A stretch of 64,000 nt of DNA, from positions 53,370 through 117,369 of the forward strand of contig JAJPKE010000007.1 of the NCBI GenBank assembly GCA_021323855.1. The letters are read 5' to 3'. The notes beneath the pieces were generated by a model that worked only from the letters and a program-made list of their open reading frames with translations, was not told the origin of the DNA and searched no databases. Position numbers and translations under genes: made by a program. The stretch is from Chloroflexota bacterium. GTDB lineage: Bacteria > Chloroflexota > Ktedonobacteria > Ktedonobacterales > JADMIN01. Positions 47,138-56,309 of this stretch are shown piece after piece (positions within the stretch are counted from its first letter, which is position 1; the number at the start of each line of letters is the position of its first letter).

Positions 47138-50100
47138 GTGCAGATGAGTGTAGCGGTTGCAGATGGACCCCAGCTTTTGCATGCAATCCCTGGCAGAGCG
47201 CGTATCCATCTCTCCGGCTGGTCCGGCCAGGGCCGCCGTAAAATCGAGAGCCATCTCCGCGCGCTACCCGGCGTGCTGAGCGCCGAGGCCAACCCTGCCA
47301 CCGGCAATGCGCTCATTCGTTACGATCCCACCGAGACGGATGAGCAGGATTTGCTGGCGGCGGCGCGCGCCCTACAACCACAGCTATCGGAGATGCAGGA
47401 GCAAGAGCCACCAGCGCCGCCTGCAACCCGCGAGCGGCGTGGGCAGACGGTGCGCGCGCGTATCGCCGTGCGTGGGTTGGACCGCGACCCACATCTGGCG
47501 CGGCGTGTCGTCGAGCGTTTGCAGCGCACTCCTGGCGTGCGGGCGCTCGCCAATCCGCTCACCGGGCGCGTGCTGGTCGAGTTCAAGGAGTATGAAGCGG
47601 ACCTCGATGATCTGATTGCGCAGGTCGCCGATATCGAGATGCCAGAGACGCTGGATGAAGACCGCCCCGCCGACCCACTGGACCCACGGCCACTGTTTCA
47701 GAGCGCAACCCGTGCCATTGGCTCGGCGCTTGGGCTTGGCATCCTCGGCGCGCAGCAGTTGCCTGGCGTGCCATCGCCACTGCTAGACCAGGGTATCGCT
47801 TCCACCATTTCCGGCATCCTGGGCATCCTGCGTGGCTTTCCACTTATCCGCAACGGCGTCCGCAAGCTCATCGGGCGCAACGCCGCCGACCTCGCTTTTT
47901 CGCTGCCGAATATCGCTACCACCGCGCTCTCCAACAGCGCGCTCGGTCTGCTCCTCAATAGCGCCGAGGCGCTACGCATCTACACCGAAGTGAACGCCCG
48001 CCGCACCGCATGGCAACGCTATGAAGCGGGACTGGCGGGAACGGCGGCAGCCACGCCGGGCGCAATCATACGTGTAGATACAGGCGAACGCACACCGATG
48101 GCCGCCAGGGTGATCGAGGGCACCGGCAGTGCGATTGGGCGCAGCGGCACACCGCTCGCCGTCGCGCCGGATGGCCATGTTCCGGCGGGCGCGCGGCTCT
48201 TTGGCGGCCCCTTTGTGCTGGAGCTAGAGGGAGGTGAGGCGTTCATTCCACAGCCACGCCCCGCGCCGCTCGCACCCACGCTCTATGACCGCTACCAGCA
48301 GATGGTCAGCCCGCTCTCGCTCGCTTATGCCGCGCTCACCGCCGTTCTCACGCGCTCCATTGGCCGCACCTTCATTGCGCTGCTGCTGGTCAACCCACGG
48401 GTCGCCGTCATCGGCATGGAAGCCGCCAACCTGGATGCCACGGCGCGGGTGTTGCGCGCAGGTGTGATCGCCGGCGGCACGCGCCCAGAGCGCGTGATTC
48501 GGCTCCCCAACGCCTTCATCCTGGATGGGCCGCGACTCATCTCAGACCACTTCGAGATTGCCAACACCTTGCCGCTCAGCGCCACCATAGACACCGCCGA
48601 ACTGCTGGCGCTGGCGGGCGGCATTGCCGCCGCTGCCGGTTCGCCCTGGGGAGGCGCGTTTCGTGCAGCGCATACGGTTCCTGCGAGCAACTGCTATTTT
48701 GATGGCACGACGGCGACGGCGAAACTGCGCGATGAAACGTATCATCTCGGACCACCTGCCGATTGGAGCGCCGTCCCGCAGGCGGCGACCCTGCGCCAGC
48801 GTGGCGCCTATGTGCTGGAAGTGCGCAGCGAACGCGAGGAGCAGCCGCTTGGCCTGATTGCGCTGCGTGCCCGTCTGGCGCCGGAGATCAAAACGCTGGT
48901 TCAGGTGTGCAGGCGTCACGGCGTGATGCTGGAGATGCTGCCAGGGGAAGATGAGCTGACGGCGCAGGGCATCGCAGAGCGCGCCCATATTCCGCTGCTA
49001 CGCCACGATGACGCCATCGCCGCCATCCGCAGCAGGCAGGCAAATGGCGAGTTCGTCGCCTTTGTCTCCGACGGCGCGCATGCCGCCGCAGCGTTTGAGG
49101 CCAGCGATCTTGGTATCGGCGTGACTGGTGGCCACAATCCCATCGCCGCCCGCGCTGACCTGATCGCCCCTGATCTCGGCGCGATTGTCGCCATCATCGA
49201 GGCCGGCGCAGCGCGTGATAAAACAGTGCGCGATTCCGTCGGCTTCTCCGCCATTACCAATGTTATCGGGGCCGTCTGGGGCTTCCGTGGCGCGCCAGGC
49301 GTTGAAGTCGCCTCGAACGGCACCTATATTGGTGCCCTGGCGGCGCTGGCGGATGGCTGGTTGCGACTGCGCGGCGGCGAACGCAAACAATCGCTGCTGA
49401 CCACCATCAAAGAGCCGCATCCTGAGCAATGGGGTGAGCGCGACATCGAGAGCGTCCTCAGCACGCTCAACACGTCGGAAGATGGCCTGACGAGCGCCCA
49501 GGCAGCCCAGCGCAGGCGCGCCGAGACGCCACTATTCCAACGCCGCACGCTGCTCAACGCGCTGGCGGATCAGTTGCGCTCGCCGTTGACGGGCCTGCTG
49601 GCGGCTGGCGCGGGTATCTCGCTGCTGCTGGGTGCGCCTGCGGATGTCATCATCATCGGGGCGACCATCGCCGCCAACGCGCTGATCGGCACCTGGCAGG
49701 AGTATCGCGCCAATCAAGTCACGGAAACGCTGAAACACCTGGGTGCGGCCAGCGCGCGCCTGCTGCGCGACGGCCAGGAAGTGACCGTCTCGGCAGATGA
49801 GGTGGTTCCTGGCGATGTGTTGCTGCTGGGGCCGGGCGACCGCGTGACGGCTGATGCGCGGCTGATCCAGGCGCAAAATCTGGAGGTGGATGAGGCGGCG
49901 CTTACCGGCGAGTCGCTGCCGGTGCCCAAGTCTCCCACAGGAGGCAGCGCCGCCAGCCGTATCGTGCTGGATGGCAGTGACATCACCACCGGAACGGCGC
50001 GCGCCATTGCCGTGGCAGTTGGGCGCAACACGCGCATGGGCACGATCTCCGCCGCGCTGATGGCGGAGAAAAGCAAGGGCAGCCCGCTCGATGCGCGGCT

Positions 50101-52006
50101 AGCGCAGCTTTTCCAACAGATCTTGCCGCTGGCGATAGCTGGCGGCGGCATCGTCACGGCGTCCGGCTTCCTGCGCACACGCAGTCTCCTGCCGACGCTG
50201 GCGGTTGGCAGCACCATTGCGCTGGCGGCGCTGCCGGAAGGCTTGCCGCTGCTCACGCAGGTCAGCGAGGCCAGCGTTGCGCGGCGGCTGGCTACCCGCA
50301 ATGCGCTGACGCGCCGGTTGCCCGCAGTCGAGGCGCTGGGACGTGTGGATGTCGCCTGCACCGATAAGACCGGCACGCTGACGCAGGGACACCTATCCTT
50401 GAACTTGCTCGCCAGCGCCGATGGTGACGAGGCACGCCTCCCAGGAGAACTATCAGACGAGTTGCGCGCTGTGCTGCTCACCGCTGCGCTCGCCAGCCCG
50501 CATCCAGATGCCGCCGACGCGACCGCGCACCCCACCGATATCGCCGTCACCACTGGCGCTGAGGAGGCTGGACTGGGAAGCGAACTGGAAGGCGAGCGCG
50601 AAGCGGAATCATCCTTCGATCCGGTGCGTGCGTTCCATGCGACACGAGTACACGGGCGGCTTTGTGTGAAGGGTGCGCCTGAAGTCCTCGTGCCACGCTG
50701 CTCCACCATGCGCAGGCATGGCCGCCGGAGTCATCTGACGGAGCCGGGCAGGGAGAAATTGCTGGCGCGGGCGCAAGAACTGGCGGAACGAGGGCTGCGT
50801 GTACTGATGGTGGCCGAGGGTCCGGCGGACGCCTCAACTGACAACCCGCGTGACCTGACGGCGCTGGGCTTCCTGGGCATCAGCGATCCGCTCAAGCCGG
50901 ATGTGCGGGCGGCGGTTCGACGTTGCCACGAGGCTGGCGTGCGTGTCATCATGCTGACCGGCGATCATCCAGCAACCGCCCGCGCCATCGCCCACGAGGC
51001 CGGTTTACTGAATGGCGCGGGCAACGAGACCATCCTGACAGGACGAGAAATAGCCGAGCTACACAATGGCGACCTCGACGCTGCGCTTGAGCAGGCCACA
51101 GTCATTGCCCGCGCAACCCCGCTCGATAAGGTGCGCATCGTTGAGAGTCTGCGCCGCTCCGGCCATACCGTCGCCATGACCGGCGATGGCGTGAACGATG
51201 CGCCCGCGCTGCGGCTCGCTGACATCGGCGTGGCGATGGGACGCAACGGCACGGAGGTGGCGCGGCAGACGGCAGACGTGGTGCTGGCGGATGACGATTT
51301 CACGACGCTGGTGGAAACCTTTGTTGAGGGGCGTAGCTTCTGGCTGAATATGCGCCGCGCTATCGCTCTGCTGCTTGGCGGCAACCTGGGCGAACTGGGG
51401 CTGGTGGTCGCCGCCAGCGCGCTCGGCTCCGCTGCGCCGCTTTCGGCGCGGCAAATCCTCGTCGTCAATATGATTACCGATATTCTGCCGGGGCTGGCCG
51501 TTGCCTTGCAACAACCAGAGCATCGTAACCTGGCGGACCTCGCTCGTGAAGGCAGCAGCGCCCTCGATAGGCCGCTTCGCAATGACGTATTGCGACGTGG
51601 CGTATTGACCGCTGGGCCATCGCTGGCGGCGTATCTGCTGGCGCTCAGCACCGGCTCGTTGCCGCTGGCGCGTACCGTCGCCTTCGCCAATGTCATCACC
51701 ACTCAGCTTGCGCAGACGCTTGATGTCGGCTATGCCGAGGGGCGACTGACTCCGCCGGTGGTGGGCGCGGTGAGCGGTTCGGCGGCGCTGCTGGGCGCGG
51801 GATTGCTCATTCCGCCGCTGCGCACCTTCCTGGGTCTGACGCTGCCGACGCCGCTGGGGTGGGCGCTCATCGGCGGTGGCACGCTGACGGCGTTCTTGCT
51901 CAGCCGGTTAACGACCGCATATCGCCTGCCCGCGCCATCGCGCCCAACGCCGCGCCTGTTGCCCGCGCCCGGCGTCATCATCACGCCTGCAGAAGAGATA
52001 GGCTGA
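47138..52006 (+). CDS. Giant P-type ATPase fused to a degenerate ATPase half, CtpH/CtpI-like
   Basis: 1,622 residues. Two HMA-like ferredoxin folds without CxxC (about 13-65 and 105-150) come first. A degenerate ATPase half (about 180-760) follows: LDGPRLI stands where DKTGTL is expected (Asp463), and SDGAHAA where GDGVNDA is expected. Then a complete ATPase (about 765-1600): LTGES, Asp1076 in DKTGTLTQG, MTGDGVNDAPALR and PEGLPLL in M4. This layout matches the very long mycobacterial CtpH/CtpI group. The ion is unknown. GTG 47138 or ATG 47144 may start it; no strong ribosome site. Confidence 0.88.
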   Translation: MQMSVAVADGPQLLHAIPGRARIHLSGWSGQGRRKIESHLRALPGVLSAEANPATGNALIRYDPTETDEQDLLAAARALQPQLSEMQEQEPPAPPATRERRGQTVRARIAVRGLDRDPHLARRVVERLQRTPGVRALANPLTGRVLVEFKEYEADLDDLIAQVADIEMPETLDEDRPADPLDPRPLFQSATRAIGSALGLGILGAQQLPGVPSPLLDQGIASTISGILGILRGFPLIRNGVRKLIGRNAADLAFSLPNIATTALSNSALGLLLNSAEALRIYTEVNARRTAWQRYEAGLAGTAAATPGAIIRVDTGERTPMAARVIEGTGSAIGRSGTPLAVAPDGHVPAGARLFGGPFVLELEGGEAFIPQPRPAPLAPTLYDRYQQMVSPLSLAYAALTAVLTRSIGRTFIALLLVNPRVAVIGMEAANLDATARVLRAGVIAGGTRPERVIRLPNAFILDGPRLISDHFEIANTLPLSATIDTAELLALAGGIAAAAGSPWGGAFRAAHTVPASNCYFDGTTATAKLRDETYHLGPPADWSAVPQAATLRQRGAYVLEVRSEREEQPLGLIALRARLAPEIKTLVQVCRRHGVMLEMLPGEDELTAQGIAERAHIPLLRHDDAIAAIRSRQANGEFVAFVSDGAHAAAAFEASDLGIGVTGGHNPIAARADLIAPDLGAIVAIIEAGAARDKTVRDSVGFSAITNVIGAVWGFRGAPGVEVASNGTYIGALAALADGWLRLRGGERKQSLLTTIKEPHPEQWGERDIESVLSTLNTSEDGLTSAQAAQRRRAETPLFQRRTLLNALADQLRSPLTGLLAAGAGISLLLGAPADVIIIGATIAANALIGTWQEYRANQVTETLKHLGAASARLLRDGQEVTVSADEVVPGDVLLLGPGDRVTADARLIQAQNLEVDEAALTGESLPVPKSPTGGSAASRIVLDGSDITTGTARAIAVAVGRNTRMGTISAALMAEKSKGSPLDARLAQLFQQILPLAIAGGGIVTASGFLRTRSLLPTLAVGSTIALAALPEGLPLLTQVSEASVARRLATRNALTRRLPAVEALGRVDVACTDKTGTLTQGHLSLNLLASADGDEARLPGELSDELRAVLLTAALASPHPDAADATAHPTDIAVTTGAEEAGLGSELEGEREAESSFDPVRAFHATRVHGRLCVKGAPEVLVPRCSTMRRHGRRSHLTEPGREKLLARAQELAERGLRVLMVAEGPADASTDNPRDLTALGFLGISDPLKPDVRAAVRRCHEAGVRVIMLTGDHPATARAIAHEAGLLNGAGNETILTGREIAELHNGDLDAALEQATVIARATPLDKVRIVESLRRSGHTVAMTGDGVNDAPALRLADIGVAMGRNGTEVARQTADVVLADDDFTTLVETFVEGRSFWLNMRRAIALLLGGNLGELGLVVAASALGSAAPLSARQILVVNMITDILPGLAVALQQPEHRNLADLAREGSSALDRPLRNDVLRRGVLTAGPSLAAYLLALSTGSLPLARTVAFANVITTQLAQTLDVGYAEGRLTPPVVGAVSGSAALLGAGLLIPPLRTFLGLTLPTPLGWALIGGGTLTAFLLSRLTTAYRLPAPSRPTPRLLPAPGVIITPAEEIG

Positions 52007-52150
52007 CGCGCGAATCGTTCTGGGTGCTGTTCGCTCTCTCGCGTTGTCATGGAATGATATGGCAAAATGCGGGCGAAATGGAGCGGCGGAGCTTATGGGA
52101 GTTTTGCCTGGATAGGTGCTGTTGCTAACTGGATGGGCCGGGGGAGAAGA

Positions 52151-52528
52151 TTAGGCGGGTTTGCGGCGTTTGATGGAGCTGACGGGAATCTGCGCCTCGG
52201 TCTCTTTTTCGCGTTCGCTCTGTGCGCTCTGTGCGCTCTGTTCGTTCCGGTCGCTGCTGCGCTTCTTGCGTTCGGCTTCGGCGAGACGCCAGCAACGAGT
52301 TTTGCTGTTCAGGCACTTCTCCTGCTCGTCAAAGGTTTGCGGCGGCGTGTTCATCAGGCAATAGACCTGATACATCGGCTCGCCTTTATCCGGGTTGCTA
52401 TGCGGATACCAGCGCATACGAAATTTCGGGCAACCGTTGCGGTGCCTGCGCCAGTTCACACTATCTCGTGGGTTTTCGCTTAAACTATCAACCACTGAAT
52501 GTTCGCCTCTCGTTATGGCCGCCAGCAA
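52151..52528 (-). CDS. Conserved-looking Cys/charged small protein
   Basis: Up to 125 residues from a TTG; the true start may be GTG 52459. The core NGCPKFRMRWYPHSNPDKGE and MYQVYCLMNTPPQTFDEQEK followed by CLNSKTRCWRL has four Cys and several aromatic residues and looks like a small metal-binding or regulatory fold. The tail is Lys/Arg/Glu/Ser-rich with a SAQSAQSE repeat from a 9-bp tandem. No family is recognised. It converges on the giant ATPase gene. Confidence 0.55.
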   Translation of the reverse strand: MLAAITRGEHSVVDSLSENPRDSVNWRRHRNGCPKFRMRWYPHSNPDKGEPMYQVYCLMNTPPQTFDEQEKCLNSKTRCWRLAEAERKKRSSDRNEQSAQSAQSEREKETEAQIPVSSIKRRKPA

Positions 52529-52844
52529 CGCTAGCTTTGTGCTTCGGGAATATCCTTGATACGGTCTACGGCTCGTGTATCAGTCTTGTATGAGTTCTTG
52601 GATCATCAGTCGGGCAGACGTTCCTCGGTCTGCTGCCGGTCTATTGTCTGTATCGCCTGTTGGGCTATTGTCTACGCTGTTCGCTGTTGTTCTTGTTTTC
52701 AGGACGAACGAACTGCTACTGTATGTGCGCTCTATCCCTGAACATGGCTATTATAGGCGGGCGCGTCTACTCCTCGCAAGGGCGTTGGCGATTTCCTTCC
52801 GATCTCTTTCCAATCTCTTCCGGCTGCCGTAGCCGTTGCACTGT
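52529..52844. other. Gene-free spacer with a GGCAGAC hairpin
   Basis: About 315 bases; only the palindrome at 52614-52633 and some CTATTGTCT repetition stand out. Confidence 0.55.
52614..52633 (+). repeat. Dispersed hairpin, GGCAGAC-TTCC type
   Basis: GCAGAC, GTTCCTCG, GTCTGC: 6-bp arms. Degenerate member of the family at 7673 and 36184. Confidence 0.6.
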
Positions 52845-53189
52845 TCAGCGTTTCGCGCCGACAAAGGCCAGCGCCTCCTGCGCCAGCGGCAACCATTGCT
52901 CTTCAGCCGCCGGCTCGATGGTCAGCCATTCTTTCATCAGCCGGCCATCACGCCGGGGATCGAAGCGCTGGCCCAGGCCCGCCTCTACCAGCGCATCCAC
53001 CCGCGCCCTCGGCAGTTTGACGACCAGCCTGCCACCAGAGAGCATGGCAAAAATTTTCTCATTAATCTTCAGTTCAGATGAGCCGAAGCCCTTCTTTCCT
53101 GGTGTGCCGAGCGTAACGCCCTCGCGCTCGCGTAGCACCTTCACCAGCGCCTGATAGCGTTCCTCCGGCGTAAGCGACGACTGGCTCAT
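52845..53189 (-). CDS. TfoX N-terminal domain family protein
   Basis: 114 residues, one TfoX-N/YjbR-like domain. KKGFGSSELKINEKIFAMLS and RLVVKLPRARVDALVEAGLG are family segments. In gammaproteobacteria TfoX/Sxy activates competence genes, but stand-alone short homologues elsewhere have no known role. There is no partner gene; it is divergent from the CPBP protease gene. Confidence 0.88.
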   Translation of the reverse strand: MSQSSLTPEERYQALVKVLREREGVTLGTPGKKGFGSSELKINEKIFAMLSGGRLVVKLPRARVDALVEAGLGQRFDPRRDGRLMKEWLTIEPAAEEQWLPLAQEALAFVGAKR

Positions 53190-53417
53190 GGCAACGATAT
53201 CTCCCTCGTCGGGATAGTATGGACACAGATTCGACGGCTGGCTGAAATCACTATAACACAGCGCGCGTTCTGGTATACGCTCGTGCGATACGGCAAACCA
53301 TCACCTCCATCGGTGCGTACATGGTGGTAGTTTCATGCACATATCGTCTATAGTTGGCATGATATGTGGCTGATATACAGCAGTAAGTGCGTGGGCGGTT
53401 GAAAGGGAACTGATTTC

Positions 53418-54407
53418 ATGAATATAGATCGGCAGCCGACGACTCCTCCGGCTGGACCCGGCAATTATCCTGGCTATCCTGGCTATCCTGGCTATCCTGG
53501 TGCATATGGCGCACCACCTGCGTATCCGCCTGCCGGTTACCCCATGTACCCCAATGGGATGTATGCGCCGCCTGCTCCGCCACCCGTATCTCCTGCTTCC
53601 GCACTGCTGCCGACGCCCGACCCGCAGGAGGCGCGGCATTATGGGCGCGTGGGCAAGGTGCCGTGGACACTCGCGCAGACGCTACTTGGCGCAGGCATCA
53701 CGATTGTGCCGTGGCTATTGCTGATTGTACTGGAACAGGTCGTCTCGGCCTCGGCTGGCGGTTCCGTCAAGACGCATCGGCTGCCGGTCGCCGTAGATAT
53801 TGTCGGCGGCGTCATCTTCCTGCTCTTTACGGCGGTGGTGGAGGGCGCGTTTCTGCTGGCGCCGCTCATCATTGCCATTCGCAACCGCACTCCCGGCACA
53901 ACGCGCTGGGGCGCATTGCGGGCGCTGGGGCTGCGCGGCACACGCTTCTGGCCGGCTGCCGGCTGGGTTGCGCTGGGCCTCATCGTCGTCTTTGCGGTGA
54001 GCATCATCTATAGCACGCTGATTACCACATTCCATCTGCCGCTCCAGACCAATGGCGAGACGCTGATGCAAGAGGCGCAGACGATGCCTTTCACCGTGAT
54101 CGGCGCGCTGATTGGCGCGGCGGTCATCGCGCCGTTCTGCGAAGAGATTTTCTTCCGTGGCTTCCTCTTCGCCGGTCTGTTGCGTGGTATGAACGTTCTC
54201 TGGGCGACGCTGCTCTCGGCGTTCCTCTTTACACTGGTGCATGGAGATATCGGCTCGGCGCTGCCGCTCTTCGCCATCGGCCTGATGCTGGCGATCATTC
54301 GCTGGCGCACCGGCTCGGTCTGGCCGGGGATGGCGCTGCACATGCTTAACAACAGCCTCGCTGCCATCGCCGTCATTCTCGTCATCGTTGGCGCTGCGCC
54401 GAAGTAG
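53418..54407 (+). CDS. CPBP-family intramembrane metalloprotease (CAAX-like)
   Basis: 329 residues. A Pro/Tyr/Gly-rich N-terminus of about 70 residues contains YPG repeated four times (9-bp tandem at about 53467-53500), then seven to eight membrane helices. Motif 1 EEIFFRGF holds Glu242-Glu243 and the Arg, motif 2 is the LVHGD His, motif 3 HMLNNSLA is the last metal ligand pair. All catalytic residues of the ABI/CPBP family are present. Targets are unknown; bacterial members process membrane proteins or confer bacteriocin self-immunity. A GC-rich hairpin follows. Confidence 0.9.
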   Translation: MNIDRQPTTPPAGPGNYPGYPGYPGYPGAYGAPPAYPPAGYPMYPNGMYAPPAPPPVSPASALLPTPDPQEARHYGRVGKVPWTLAQTLLGAGITIVPWLLLIVLEQVVSASAGGSVKTHRLPVAVDIVGGVIFLLFTAVVEGAFLLAPLIIAIRNRTPGTTRWGALRALGLRGTRFWPAAGWVALGLIVVFAVSIIYSTLITTFHLPLQTNGETLMQEAQTMPFTVIGALIGAAVIAPFCEEIFFRGFLFAGLLRGMNVLWATLLSAFLFTLVHGDIGSALPLFAIGLMLAIIRWRTGSVWPGMALHMLNNSLAAIAVILVIVGAAPK

Positions 54408-54432
54408 CGGAATTACTCAGTAATGCGTGACG

Positions 54433-54466
54433 CGCAGCCCGCCCACAAACACGTGAGCGGGCTGCG
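54433..54466 (+). terminator. Hairpin after CPBP protease gene
   Basis: CGCAGCCCGC (54433-54442) and GCGGGCTGCG (54457-54466), a perfect 10-bp stem 26 bases after the stop. The following bases are TCGTTCGTC, only weakly T-rich. Confidence 0.6.
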
Positions 54467-54636
54467 TCGTTCGTCGCCGGCGCACATAGATGTTACCGGC
54501 AACGAGGATCGTTCGATTCAAGACGGGATGATCGGAGGAGCAAGCCGTGACCGTGGAGGGTCGTCGTGACCCTGGCCGTATGGCTGCTCATTCTCCAAAG
54601 CTGTGGAGTTATTCGATGCTACCAGGCTACTAGCAG

Positions 54637-55449
54637 CTAGTAGATGAACGTGACACCAGGGCCGGTGTGGACATAGCGATAGCTGACTTTCTGCCAGCCG
54701 CCGCCACGCCAGTAGAAGTTCATCTCGCTCACCAGCATCCACTGGCCGCCCGGATAGACCGCGACGACACGGGCATAGTGGCCCTCGGCGCTCGCACCCT
54801 GCACGCCACCAGCAAAGACAACTGTTGCGCCAGGAACTGGCACGGTGCCACGGCGATACGGACCCCAGAGCAGATCAGGGCGACCAGGGTTCATGACCTC
54901 TACCCACCAGTTGCACCAGCCGAAGCCGGGGCGCGAGACGTAGTTGGCAGGGTTAACGTAGTAGATGCCAGCGTAGCAGCTTGGCGGCACCTCCCACTGC
55001 GAGGGATAACCGTTGAAGTAGTCGGTGGAGCGGCACGGCTCACCGGCGCTGGTGCTGCCCTGCACAGTGCCCGACGGATGAGAAACCGGGGCAGGCGCGG
55101 GGGCGCTATGCGAACCATGCGAAGACGAGCTTGAGGTGGTGGTGACAGCGCCATTGTTCGGCACCCAGGCAGGGTTGTCCGAGATGATCTGGCCGCCGCT
55201 GCGGTGCCAGTGCGCCGTGCAGCGATAGTAGCCATTCGGCCAGCCATAGCAGAACCAAGACCCCTGAAGCGAGTAGCCACGCTGATAGTGGATGCCCGCA
55301 TTGTTGGCCGCAGCGTGTGCGGTTGGGGTAGCGGCGACCGCCGTAAACGTGACGACGCCCGCCAGGACGGCGATACCGGCGGCGCCGGTGATGAGGCGCA
55401 GCGTCTTACCGCCGCGCGTGGACAGATAGGTCAATGTGTTGCGAATCAA
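54637..55449 (-). CDS. Secreted CHAP-domain protein (cell-wall amidase type)
   Basis: 270 residues. Export signal of about 48 residues (helix TGAAGIAVLAGVVTFTAVAA, AHAA cleavage site), a small aromatic/Cys module (GSWFCYGWPNGYYRCTAHW), a Ser/Pro linker and a C-terminal CHAP domain with catalytic Cys in GFGWCNWW and His in EGHYARV. CHAP enzymes cut peptidoglycan peptides. No ATG is in frame near the start; TTG 55449 with GGAGG nine bases upstream is chosen. The roughly 280-base region before it is rich in stable hairpins. Confidence 0.88.
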   Translation of the reverse strand: MIRNTLTYLSTRGGKTLRLITGAAGIAVLAGVVTFTAVAATPTAHAAANNAGIHYQRGYSLQGSWFCYGWPNGYYRCTAHWHRSGGQIISDNPAWVPNNGAVTTTSSSSSHGSHSAPAPAPVSHPSGTVQGSTSAGEPCRSTDYFNGYPSQWEVPPSCYAGIYYVNPANYVSRPGFGWCNWWVEVMNPGRPDLLWGPYRRGTVPVPGATVVFAGGVQGASAEGHYARVVAVYPGGQWMLVSEMNFYWRGGGWQKVSYRYVHTGPGVTFIY

Positions 55450-55690
55450 AAGCAAGAACCTCCAAATAGCGGCTCTGCCGGAGCAGAAGCCCTCGCGGCT
55501 GCGATACCGCGATTGTTAAGCCCTCCTCGAGGAGGTGCGCCTCCAGCGTCTCCTCGTGTGCAAGCGGCAATCCGTGTGACTGCCGCGCCGTTCTCCGCAT
55601 GTCCCGTCATTTCGTCTGCGCGTCCGCACGGCAGCCGGTGTTGAGTGGCACCGGCCCGGCTGCGCGAACGCACGAGGGAGAATGTACAGC
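55450..55690 (-). promoter_or_regulatory. Hairpin-rich leader of the CHAP gene, candidate regulatory RNA
   Basis: On the minus strand: a 10-bp stem GCGTTCGCGC/GTGCGGACGC encloses a GCCGGTG/CACCGGC hairpin (about 55622-55671), then GCGGCAGT/ATTGCCGC (about 55563-55585), then a GGAGGCGCACCTCC and CCTCCTCGAGGAGG region (about 55522-55543). It fits no riboswitch consensus that I can check by eye. The role is inference. Confidence 0.45.
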
Positions 55691-56309
55691 ATCCTGTGCA
55701 ATGACTGCATACATAACAGGTGGTCAATAGGACCAATGGACTATCGCTGATCCGAGAGAAACGAGAAGAACTGTAGCCAGCTAACGCATGGGAGACGCTA
55801 TTTTCTACTCAAATATCAGGGTGTCCTTATGAGCCAGTCATCAGGATAGCGACTAATGGATTTGATTGGATGAGCGCATGTCCTCTCACTTTAAGCAGCG
55901 TCGTGAGGACGAGCCGTCTTTTATGGAAAGTACACTAGCGCAAGATCAACCGAAGCGATTGCAGAAAAATTGACCCCGGCTGTAGTGTTGATTATGAGTG
56001 TAGACACCGTTCAAGGAGACAACAACAATATACAGACAGGGCAGTGATATGACGCGGCTTGCCCTGCCGCCTGCATAGACAGAATGTTCGGCGCCCAGCC
56101 ATGCACGCCTTCCTCCGAGAGAACACGAGCCATAGCGGCTTGCTCTACTCAGCCTTTTCATGTATATGGGGTGCAATAGCTTCCTGGCATTGCCTTTTCC
56201 CCTACCCCCCACAGGTCGCGCCTGGAGACGCCGGGTACACTCGCCTACCGCTGGCTTTCGCTACAGCCAGCACTTGACGTAACGCGGGGTATTCAGGTTC
56301 TCACATTCC
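55691..56309. other. Gene-free stretch upstream of the CHAP leader
   Basis: About 620 bases, lower GC than its surroundings. No protein-like frame. A 7-bp hairpin GCTGGCT/AGCCAGC at 56250-56271 lies after the AI-2E-type gene on minus and may end its transcript. Confidence 0.5.

Noticed and set aside
55450..55690. c-di-AMP (ydaO) or cyclic-di-GMP riboswitch before the CHAP gene
   Set aside because: The conserved core segments of those classes are not found in the leader by eye; only generic hairpins are seen, so no class is assigned.
55446..55736. 96-codon minus-strand frame overlapping the CHAP leader
   Set aside because: Gly/Ala/Arg-rich translation of GC-rich hairpins; the CHAP gene has its own TTG with a good ribosome site.
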